Assembly: GCA_946184255.1 (NCBI GenBank)
Contig: CAMHFA010000099.1
Span: 1 to 5,186 of the forward strand
Length of the DNA: 5,186 bases
Source of the DNA: an uncultured Bacteroidales bacterium
GTDB lineage: Bacteria; Bacteroidota; Bacteroidia; Bacteroidales; UBA932
Direction of reading: 5' to 3'
Both the position numbers and the translations under genes were made by a program. Below the pieces are notes generated by a model. That model made no database searches and had not been told where the DNA came from. It saw only the letters and a list, made by a program, of their open reading frames with translations. Every line of letters begins with the position of its first letter. Positions within the stretch are counted from its first letter, which is position 1. Positions 1 to 5,186 of the stretch are shown one piece after another.

Positions 1-446
1 CTGTGAAGGAAAGATTCGGAACTGACGATCCGTCCTCTCTGCAGCCATCAATGATAAGGGAAGTAGTCACTGACATCCGAAAATCTAAGCTTCCCGAAGT
101 CACCGAGCTTGGCAGTGCCGGCAGTTTCTTCCGCAATCCCTATGTGGATGGTGCTTCCATGGAGAATATCCGTCAGATAGCCATGGAAGATAATCTCGGA
201 AACGTCCCGTCATTCAAGATCGGAGAGGATTGTTTCAAGGTCCCGGCTGCTTGGTTGATAGATAAATGCGGCTGGAAAGGAAAGGAGTTCGGTGGAGCAG
301 CCGTTTATGAAAAGCAGCCGCTTGTGCTTGTGAACAAGTCGGGCGAAGCGTCTCCTGGCGAGATTATCGCCCTTGAAGAAGCCATTAGGGATTCAGTACG
401 CGAGAAATTCGGTGTGACCCTTGAAAAGGAAGTGGAATACGTCTAA
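1..446 (+). CDS. murB: UDP-N-acetylenolpyruvoylglucosamine reductase (MurB), C-terminal part
   Basis: MurB is the cytoplasmic FAD enzyme that uses NADPH to reduce UDP-GlcNAc-enolpyruvate to UDP-MurNAc, the second committed step of peptidoglycan synthesis. Only the last 148 or so codons are here; the frame is open at the left edge, so the start and the FAD-binding domain lie outside the window. The GTG at base 3 is an internal Val codon, not a start. The visible part is the MurB C-terminal substrate domain. It contains GSAGSFFRNP, whose Ser in GSFF matches the catalytic proton donor (Ser229 in E. coli). It ends in LEKEVEYV, where the Glu of EVEYV matches the catalytic Glu325. It stops with TAA 12 bases before murA on the same strand, so the two are probably cotranscribed. 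The family assignment is secure. That the upstream part is intact cannot be judged. Confidence 0.95.
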   Translation, partial: VKERFGTDDPSSLQPSMIREVVTDIRKSKLPEVTELGSAGSFFRNPYVDGASMENIRQIAMEDNLGNVPSFKIGEDCFKVPAAWLIDKCGWKGKEFGGAAVYEKQPLVLVNKSGEASPGEIIALEEAIRDSVREKFGVTLEKEVEYV

Positions 447-458
447 AACCAGATAACC

Positions 459-1772
459 ATGAGTTCGTTCATTATCGAAGGCGGTCATCGCCTAAGCGGA
501 AGCATAGTTCCTCAGGGGGCAAAGAACGAAGCACTTGAAGTGATCAGTGCAGTGCTCCTTACCACAGAGGAAGTGGTGATTACCAATGTCCCGGAGATCC
601 TCGACATCAAGAACCTTATCTCCCTCCTGGAAATGATGGGAGTTAGGGTGAACCGCCTTGCGAAAGGGGAGTATTCATTCAGGGCCGATAAGCTTGATAC
701 CGCTTTTATCGAAAGTCCTGAATTCGTCCGCATGTGCTCTTCGCTGCGAGGTTCCGTGATGGTGGCAGGTCCCCTGCTTGCCCGTCTCGGCAATGTCTGG
801 TTCCCGAAACCCGGGGGCGACAAGATCGGCCGTCGCAGGGTGGATACCCATATTTCCGGACTCATGGCGTTGGGAGCCGCCCTGGACTATGATTCCGGTC
901 GCAGGGCCTACAGACTTCACCTTCCAGAGGGAAAGCATCTTACAGGAAAATACATGCTTCTGGACGAGGCGTCAGTTACCGGAACGGCCAATATCCTTCT
1001 GGCATCCTGCCTGGCGGAAGGGAAGACCGTTATCTACAATGCAGCCTGCGAACCATATATCCAGCAGCTTTGCCGCCTTCTTACGGCCATGGGTGCCAAG
1101 ATCGAAGGGGTCGGTTCAAATCTTCTTACGGTGACCGGTGTACCTTCCCTCCATGGCGCCAGCCACAGGATCCTTCCTGACATGATCGAGGTGGGCAGTT
1201 TCATCGGAATGGCCGCCATGTGCCAGAGCAGCCTCACCATCAAGGACACATCCTACACCAATCTTGGAATCATACCAGAGAGTTTCCGACGTCTTGGAAT
1301 AAAGATCGAGCAGAGGGGCGACGACATATTCGTTCCCGAGCAGGAGAGCTATATCATCGAATCCTTCCTGGACGGTTCTATCATGACCATTGCCGATGCT
1401 CCATGGCCCGGCCTTACCCCTGACCTGCTCAGTGTGATCCTGGTCGTTGCAACCCAGTGCCGGGGGAGTGTGCTGATCCATCAGAAGATGTTTGAGAGCA
1501 GATTGTTCTTCGTTGACCGCCTGATCGACATGGGCGCCCAGATCATCCTTTGCGACCCACACAGGGCGGTGGTGATCGGACATGACCACAAGTTCCAGCT
1601 AAGGAGCGGGAAGATGCTTTCTCCGGATATCAGGGCCGGTATCGCCCTTCTCCTTGCAGCCATGTCCGCCAAGGGTACCAGCGAGATTGGCAATATCGAG
1701 CAGATCGACCGCGGTTACGAGGACATCGAGAACCGCCTGAACAATCTGGGAGCCAGAATCATAAGGAAGTAA
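459..1772 (+). CDS. murA: UDP-N-acetylglucosamine 1-carboxyvinyltransferase (MurA), Asp-type active site
   Basis: MurA transfers enolpyruvate from PEP to the 3'-OH of UDP-GlcNAc, the first committed step of peptidoglycan synthesis, in the cytoplasm. The protein has 437 residues, a normal length, and covers both halves of the EPSP-synthase-like inside-out barrel. Landmarks are GAKNE with Lys22 and Asn23 (PEP and UDP-GlcNAc binding), Arg97, the active-site loop PGGDKIGRRRVD (118-129), PGLTPD with Asp322 (general base; Asp305 in E. coli), DIRA with Arg392, and IDRGYEDIE with Arg418. The loop residue that is Cys115 in E. coli is Asp121 here, as in mycobacterial and chlamydial MurA, so covalent inhibition by fosfomycin is not expected. 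The ATG at 459 fits the family N-terminus (MSSFIIEGGHRLSG). No clear Shine-Dalgarno precedes it, which is usual in Bacteroidota. It follows murB by 12 bases, and its TAA lies 6 bases from the stop of the opposing ATPase gene. Confidence 0.97.
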   Translation: MSSFIIEGGHRLSGSIVPQGAKNEALEVISAVLLTTEEVVITNVPEILDIKNLISLLEMMGVRVNRLAKGEYSFRADKLDTAFIESPEFVRMCSSLRGSVMVAGPLLARLGNVWFPKPGGDKIGRRRVDTHISGLMALGAALDYDSGRRAYRLHLPEGKHLTGKYMLLDEASVTGTANILLASCLAEGKTVIYNAACEPYIQQLCRLLTAMGAKIEGVGSNLLTVTGVPSLHGASHRILPDMIEVGSFIGMAAMCQSSLTIKDTSYTNLGIIPESFRRLGIKIEQRGDDIFVPEQESYIIESFLDGSIMTIADAPWPGLTPDLLSVILVVATQCRGSVLIHQKMFESRLFFVDRLIDMGAQIILCDPHRAVVIGHDHKFQLRSGKMLSPDIRAGIALLLAAMSAKGTSEIGNIEQIDRGYEDIENRLNNLGARIIRK

Positions 1773-1778
1773 TATGTC

Positions 1779-3644
1779 CTAGGCTCTTCTCAATCTCAAC
1801 GAATTCGTAACCACACAGACAGAACTGAGTGCCATGCACGCAGCGGCTACCATTGGATTGAGGAGGAAGCCGTTGACAGGGTACAGGATTCCTGCAGCGA
1901 CAGGCACGGCCAGGACATTGTAGAAGAAGGCCCAGAACAGGTTCTCCTTGATTATCCTGGAAGTCTTTCTCGATACTTTTATCAGTTGAGGTATTTTATT
2001 GAGGTCAGAATTGACTATAGTGACCATGGAAGCATTCATGGCTATATCGGTTCCGTTCCCCATTGCGATGCTGAGATCGGCCAGAGCAAGGGCCGGACTG
2101 TCATTGATCCCATCTCCTGCCATCCCTACTTTCCTGCCTTCTGCCTGCAGGGCCTTGATATGTTCATGCTTGCTGTCTGGAAGGACTCCTGATATAACCT
2201 TGTCTATTCCTACTTTGCCTGCAACCTTACTGGCCCTTTCGGCGTTGTCTCCGGAAAGCATATAGACGTCAAGACCCATATCTTTAAGTCGGGATACTGC
2301 CTCCGCAGAAGTTTCCTTGACCTCATCGACGAATTCCATGTCGGCAGTAGGTACTATCCCTGCAGAGAGTTCCTTTGTGATGGTTCCGGTCTTGTCCAGG
2401 ACTATCGAGTCAATCTTACCGGCGATCTGGAGGGAATCGGCATCCTTTATGAGTATTCCCTTCCTGGCACAGTTCCCTATGCCTGCAGTAAGTGCCGTAG
2501 GTGTGGCAAGACCCAGTGAACAGGGGCAGGCAATCACAAGTACTGTGACCATCGCCAGCAATCCCATGGTGATTCCGTCAGAAGGAGCCAGGAATAACCA
2601 GCATAAAAAGGTAATGATTGAGATTCCGATTATCACTGGAACGAACACGGCGGCAACCTTGTCCACTGTCTGCTGGATACGAGCCTTGCTGCCCTGAGCG
2701 TCGCGGACCATCCGGATTATGGAGGAGAGCATCGTGTCCTTGCCGACTTTCTCGGCCCTCATTACGAACGTCCCTCTCTGGTTCATTGTTCCGGTATATA
2801 CTTTCGATCCTTCATTCTTCAGGACGGCGATAGGTTCTCCCGTGAGCATGCTCTCGTCCACCCATGATTCTCCACTCACGACCTCACCGTCCGCGGGAAT
2901 CCTTTCCCCGGGGTTCACTGAATATGTGTCACCGGGCAGCAGATTCACGGTTTTGGGTTGAAGCCCGGCCAGTTCCCTGATGGCAGAACCGGTGCTGTGC
3001 TTAGCCTTTTCCTCCAGTACACGGCCTATCAGGATAAAGGCCACAATCATAGTGGATGACTCGAAGTAGAGATGAGGATGAAGCCCGCGGCTAGTCCAGA
3101 CAGAAGGGAAGAGAAGGTTGAATATGCTGAATAGGTAGGAAATAAGGATTGACAAGGCTACAAGAGTGTCCATGCTGGCAGTCCCATGCCGTGCCTGTTT
3201 CCAGGCTGTAGAAATGAACCGTCTTCCGCACCAGAAAACTACAGGAGTCGCAAGTGCCCATAGTACGAATCCTTTCCAGGGGAAATCGCCGAATCCCATT
3301 CCCAGAAGCATCACGAGAATGGCCAGGACCACGGCAAGTCTCATATCCCTTCTGAGGGATCTAAGATAGTCCTCCTGCAGCCGTTCGGCTTCCGAGTCAG
3401 CTTCGTCGTCTGAATCGTCGCCCTCTACGACTATGAGGTCGTAACCGGCGTCCTGGACCGCTTTTTTGATTTCAGCGGATGTGATTGCCTTTGGGTCGAA
3501 ATCGACCTGTGCAGTGTTGGATGCCAGTGACACATTGCATTCCTGCACTCCCTGGAGATTCTTTATGGTACCCTGCACCCTTGCTACGCAAGCGGCACAA
3601 CCCATTCCCTGGACTGGGAAATTCCGTCTTATTGTCTTTGACAT
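1779..3644 (-). CDS. copA: CopA-like Cu(+) P1B-type ATPase lacking the nucleotide-binding domain
   Basis: This is a copper-exporting P1B-1 ATPase by homology, in the inner membrane. Numbering starts at the ATG at 3644 (621 residues). It has an HMA domain (about 7-72) with GMGCAAC (Cys16, Cys19), an acidic linker (75-86), and predicted membrane segments near 102-119, 124-141, 160-180, 194-211, 331-354, 359-385, 568-589 and 595-615. The metal site CPC is at 373-375. TM7 has Tyr575-Asn576 and TM8 has Met604 and Ser608, the Cu(+) class ligands. The A-domain TGE (268-270), phosphorylated Asp417 in DKTGT, SGDN (464-467) and GDGIND (510-515) are all intact. Between DKTGTITKE and the P-domain helix with DEVKETSAEAV only about 15 residues remain, where family members carry an N-domain of roughly 100 residues with SEHPLA and Gly-rich motifs. 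The A-domain is also about 15 residues short near residue 233. Both losses are in frame. An upstream in-frame ATG at 3668 would overlap nadD by 13 bases. The ATG at 3644 is preferred because AAGGA sits 5 bases upstream and the N-terminus then has family length. Family is secure; catalytic activity is doubtful. Confidence 0.9.
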   Translation of the reverse strand: MSKTIRRNFPVQGMGCAACVARVQGTIKNLQGVQECNVSLASNTAQVDFDPKAITSAEIKKAVQDAGYDLIVVEGDDSDDEADSEAERLQEDYLRSLRRDMRLAVVLAILVMLLGMGFGDFPWKGFVLWALATPVVFWCGRRFISTAWKQARHGTASMDTLVALSILISYLFSIFNLLFPSVWTSRGLHPHLYFESSTMIVAFILIGRVLEEKAKHSTGSAIRELAGLQPKTVNLLPGDTYSVNPGERIPADGEVVSGESWVDESMLTGEPIAVLKNEGSKVYTGTMNQRGTFVMRAEKVGKDTMLSSIIRMVRDAQGSKARIQQTVDKVAAVFVPVIIGISIITFLCWLFLAPSDGITMGLLAMVTVLVIACPCSLGLATPTALTAGIGNCARKGILIKDADSLQIAGKIDSIVLDKTGTITKELSAGIVPTADMEFVDEVKETSAEAVSRLKDMGLDVYMLSGDNAERASKVAGKVGIDKVISGVLPDSKHEHIKALQAEGRKVGMAGDGINDSPALALADLSIAMGNGTDIAMNASMVTIVNSDLNKIPQLIKVSRKTSRIIKENLFWAFFYNVLAVPVAAGILYPVNGFLLNPMVAAACMALSSVCVVTNSLRLRRA

Positions 3645-3655
3645 GATTATCCTTT

Positions 3656-4213
3656 TTACATAAGCCATTCCGTCATGTCCTTGCCTGCGGCAAGGCCTTC
3701 ACGGATCTGTGTAGAAGATATGTCGACGATCGGAGCGTCGAGAAGCCTTATCTTGTATTCGCTGTTTTCCTGGATAAGGCCGTTCCGTATCGCTTCAACG
3801 TCGTAGCCTTTCCGAGGATAGACAGCGACACCATATTCAATGAGAATCCTTTCAAAACACCTCCAACGGCGGATTCCGTTCAGGTTGTCAGCCCCCATGA
3901 TGAGTGTGAATCCGTTGTCAGGTTCCCTTTGCTTTAGGGTGTCGAGTGTCTTTATGGTGTATTGGGGAGGGGGGAGGTTCAATTCGATGTCATCCACCCA
4001 CACATGGAGTTTCGGATACCTCCTGACAGCTTCTACCGCAGCTTCGAACCTGTCCCTGGCGGATTCAGCCTTTATGGTCTCCTTCAGCGGATTCTTCGGC
4101 GATACCACAAGGTACACCCAATCGACTTCCTTGTCCTTTGAAAGATATTCCATGATGGCAAGGTGACCGATGTGAAGCGGATCGAAGGATCCTGAATAGA
4201 CCGCTATGTTCAT
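3656..4213 (-). CDS. nadD: Nicotinate-nucleotide adenylyltransferase (NadD)
   Basis: NadD joins nicotinic acid mononucleotide and ATP to make deamido-NAD(+) plus pyrophosphate, in the cytoplasm, late in NAD synthesis. The protein has 185 residues, the usual size, and is one nucleotidyltransferase Rossmann domain. It begins MNIAVYSGSFDPLHIGH: the GSFDP and HIGH signature (residues 8-17) binds ATP phosphates. It also has SPKNPLK (38-44), the substrate-site segment MGADNL (106-111) followed by a conserved Trp, and ISSTQIR (165-171), the second ATP-binding signature. Its ATG at 4213 shares one base with the TGA of gmk (TGATG on the minus strand), which suggests translational coupling; no Shine-Dalgarno is visible. 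It ends with TAA 11 bases before the preferred ATPase start. The gmk-nadD pairing is common in Bacteroidota. Confidence 0.97.
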   Translation of the reverse strand: MNIAVYSGSFDPLHIGHLAIMEYLSKDKEVDWVYLVVSPKNPLKETIKAESARDRFEAAVEAVRRYPKLHVWVDDIELNLPPPQYTIKTLDTLKQREPDNGFTLIMGADNLNGIRRWRCFERILIEYGVAVYPRKGYDVEAIRNGLIQENSEYKIRLLDAPIVDISSTQIREGLAAGKDMTEWLM

Positions 4214-4809
4214 CAGATGAAGGTGGAGTAATTGAGCCTGCCGTCGTCCAGGAAGTCCTCGACGACTTTCTCGGATTCGGCGTAGGCAGTGTTGAGGTCG
4301 TCGTTGACAAGGACATAATCGAACTGGGTCTCATATGTCATTTCCTCTTCAGCCTTAGCTACCCTTTCCTCTATCGCTTCGGGACTGTCGGTCCCACGCT
4401 TTATAAGCCTTTCACGGAGAACCTCGACAGAAGGAGCCTTAATGAAGACTGACAGGGCGGCATCTCCGAAGTACTTCTTTAAGTTTACTCCTCCCTTGAC
4501 ATCCACATCAAAAATAATCACGTGTCCGGCTGCCCAGATCCTCTCGCATTCAGACTTGAGGGTGCCGTAGAACCGGCCCTCGTAAACCTCTTCATATTCT
4601 ACGAATCTGTCTTCGGCAATATATTTCCTGAATTCATCGGCAGTGAGGAAATAGTACTCCCGGCCGTCTTGTTCTTCTCCTCTGGGTGGCCTGGAGGTGG
4701 CAGAGACGGAAAACTCCATTGATCCAGGATTGAGGGAAAGGATATGGTTAACTATGGTGCTTTTCCCTGATCCTGAGGGAGCGGAAAAAATCAATACTTT
4801 GTTTCCCAT
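4213..4809 (-). CDS. gmk: Guanylate kinase (Gmk)
   Basis: Guanylate kinase phosphorylates GMP to GDP with ATP and is an essential cytoplasmic step of guanine nucleotide synthesis and salvage. The protein has 198 residues, close to the usual 190-210. The P-loop APSGSGKST is at residues 10-18. The GMP-binding segment has SATSRPPRGEEQDGREYYF (36-54), followed by the EYEEVYEGRFYGT segment (71-83) with Glu and Tyr residues that contact GMP. DVDVKGG (101-107) is the conserved strand-and-turn near the active site, and the LID region holds LRERLIKRGTDSPEAIEER (131-149) with the conserved Arg residues. The ATG at 4809 gives MGNKVLIFSAPSGSGKS, the normal short lead into the P-loop. It is the first gene of the minus-strand operon, with a probable promoter 25-56 bases upstream of the start codon. 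Confidence 0.97.
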   Translation of the reverse strand: MGNKVLIFSAPSGSGKSTIVNHILSLNPGSMEFSVSATSRPPRGEEQDGREYYFLTADEFRKYIAEDRFVEYEEVYEGRFYGTLKSECERIWAAGHVIIFDVDVKGGVNLKKYFGDAALSVFIKAPSVEVLRERLIKRGTDSPEAIEERVAKAEEEMTYETQFDYVLVNDDLNTAYAESEKVVEDFLDDGRLNYSTFI

Positions 4810-4833
4810 GTCGTTTTACTGCTTATAATTACA

Positions 4834-4865
4834 CAAAAATAACTATTTTTGCGTTAATCAGTCAA
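4834..4865 (-). promoter_or_regulatory. Bacteroidota-type promoter for the gmk-nadD-ATPase operon
   Basis: On the minus strand, TATTTTTG at 4841-4834 matches the Bacteroidota -7 consensus TAnnTTTG. TTG at 4865-4863 lies 21 bases upstream and fits the -33 element. Transcription would start a few bases downstream, near 4828, giving a leader of about 20 bases before the gmk ATG at 4809. This is a match to a known consensus plus correct placement; there is no expression evidence. Confidence 0.65.
4844..4851 (+). promoter_or_regulatory. Possible -7 element of the promoter for the small plus-strand gene
   Basis: TATTTTTG is a full match to the Bacteroidota -7 consensus TAnnTTTG. It is placed to start transcription near 4857, about 30 bases before the TTG at 4890. 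No TTG is found at the -33 distance (about 4819-4824), so this promoter is weaker on sequence grounds than the divergent one. With 4834-4841 it forms a perfect inverted repeat with 8-base arms and a 2-base centre. Confidence 0.45.
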
Positions 4866-4889
4866 CGGTTCTTTCAAATCTCTATAGTT

Positions 4890-5123
4890 TTGGCCAGGAA
4901 GAAGAAGCAGATGCCGGCGGTCGAACCGGACATTTTCCAGAAGAGCAGGGAGGCGCTCCGCCGCCGCCACAGACAGGTTATTTACCTTAATGACAGCGAA
5001 ATGGCCGCAGTCAAGGAGTACTGCGACCGTTTCGGAATAAAGGCCCGTTCGGCCATATTCAGGGAAGCGACTATGGAGACTATCCTCTCTCAGCTTTCCG
5101 ACAGCCATCCGACGCTATTCTAG
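4890..5123 (+). CDS. Small basic protein with probable ribbon-helix-helix fold
   Basis: The protein has 77 residues from the TTG at 4890 (MARKKKQ...) or 70 from the ATG at 4911 (MPAVEPD...). The TTG start keeps a basic Lys/Arg tail that suits nucleic acid binding; the ATG has the purine-rich GGAAGAAG just upstream. The frame upstream is open with no nearby ATG, so the start is not settled. Residues 18-28 are rich in Arg (REALRRRHRQ). Then come a short strand (RQVIYL, 28-33), a helix (35-49) and a second helix after a turn (52-68). This is the spacing of a ribbon-helix-helix DNA-binding domain, with a hydrophobic pattern resembling the CopG/Arc style. It ends HPTLF. I recognise it only loosely as a small conserved Bacteroidota protein and know of no characterised function. 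It diverges from gmk across an 80-base region and converges with the next gene, sharing its stop region. Confidence 0.7.
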   Translation: MARKKKQMPAVEPDIFQKSREALRRRHRQVIYLNDSEMAAVKEYCDRFGIKARSAIFREATMETILSQLSDSHPTLF

Positions 5124-5186
5124 CGGCGTTCGGCAAGCCCTATATAGTAAAGCAGCGTTGCCAGGGATCCTATGGCGGCGATAATG
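5120..5186 (-). CDS. C-terminal fragment of an unidentified, probably membrane, protein
   Basis: Reading the minus strand from the right edge gives 21 codons, IIAAIGSLATLLYYIGLAER plus a final Arg, then TAG at 5122-5120. A hydrophobic run of about 16 residues followed by Glu-Arg-Arg looks like a last membrane helix with a positive end. The rest of the gene is outside the window, so the family cannot be named. The evidence for coding is the open frame to the edge, its membrane-like composition and the tight tail-to-tail fit with the neighbour; 21 codons alone are weak proof. Confidence 0.5.
   Translation of the reverse strand, partial: IIAAIGSLATLLYYIGLAERR

Noticed and set aside
512..865. 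Minus-strand open frame of 117 codons inside murA
   Set aside because: It lies wholly within a clear murA, and its translation shows no recognisable family or domain; it is a shadow frame. The same holds for the other frames antisense to murA and the ATPase gene.
3645..3668. Upstream ATG at 3668 as the ATPase start (eight extra residues)
   Set aside because: It overlaps nadD by 13 bases and adds residues not expected before the HMA domain. AAGGA precedes both ATGs, but the spacing and the family N-terminus favour 3644. It cannot be fully excluded.
3679..3695. Inverted repeat CCTTGC, CTGCG, GCAAGG near the end of nadD as a possible terminator
   Set aside because: The stem is only 6 bases, it lies inside the nadD coding sequence (the LAAGKD codons), and no T-run follows on the minus strand.
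3964..3977. G-rich run on the plus strand as a possible G-quadruplex
   Set aside because: It has too few separate G-tracts, and the run is explained by the codons of the conserved LPPPQYTI segment of NadD on the other strand.
4885..4892. TAGTTTTG as a second -7 promoter element for the small gene
   Set aside because: It matches TAnnTTTG but overlaps the TTG start codon and has no TTG at the -33 distance. It would only make sense if translation began at the ATG at 4911, so it is kept as a minor alternative.
4854..5108. Minus-strand open frame opposite the small plus-strand gene
   Set aside because: It would read through the gmk promoter region, and its translation looks random. The plus-strand frame has a coherent strand-helix-helix pattern and a matching end at the next gene.

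Overview
The window comes from the chromosome of a member of the Bacteroidota, most likely Bacteroidales. Three things suggest this. The protein sequences have the style of that phylum, for example a MurA with Asp in place of the usual catalytic Cys. The genes mostly lack clear Shine-Dalgarno sequences. The single sizeable intergenic region carries TAnnTTTG promoter elements typical of the phylum. Base composition looks even across the window, and there are no mobile elements, RNA genes or CRISPR repeats. Coding density is very high: the longest gap is about 80 bases.

Layout from left to right. Bases 1-446 (+) are the C-terminal part of murB. After 12 bases comes a complete murA (459-1772, +). 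Together these supply the first two committed steps of peptidoglycan precursor synthesis. The murA stop lies 6 bases from the stop of a gene that points at it. On the minus strand, reading leftwards from about 4830, lies a tight operon gmk (4809-4213), nadD (4213-3656) and a copper-type P1B ATPase gene (3644-1779). gmk and nadD overlap by one base, and the ATPase starts 11 bases after nadD. To the right of gmk, back-to-back promoters separate this operon from a small plus-strand gene (4890-5123) that looks like a ribbon-helix-helix protein. The last bases (5120-5186, minus) are the tail of a further gene with a hydrophobic C-terminus. Its stop codon shares the palindrome CTAG with the stop of the small gene.

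The most unusual object is the ATPase. It keeps a heavy-metal-binding domain, eight predicted membrane segments, the CPC metal site, the TGE, DKTGT and GDGIND motifs and the TM7/TM8 copper ligands. The whole ATP-binding N-domain, roughly 100 residues, is missing between DKTGT and the second half of the P-domain, and about 15 residues are missing from the A-domain. Both losses are in frame. It is either a decayed or altered pump that still has an open frame, or a lineage-specific N-domain-less form. The sequence alone cannot decide between these.

The other genes are housekeeping: cell wall precursors (murB, murA), GMP phosphorylation (gmk) and NAD synthesis (nadD).
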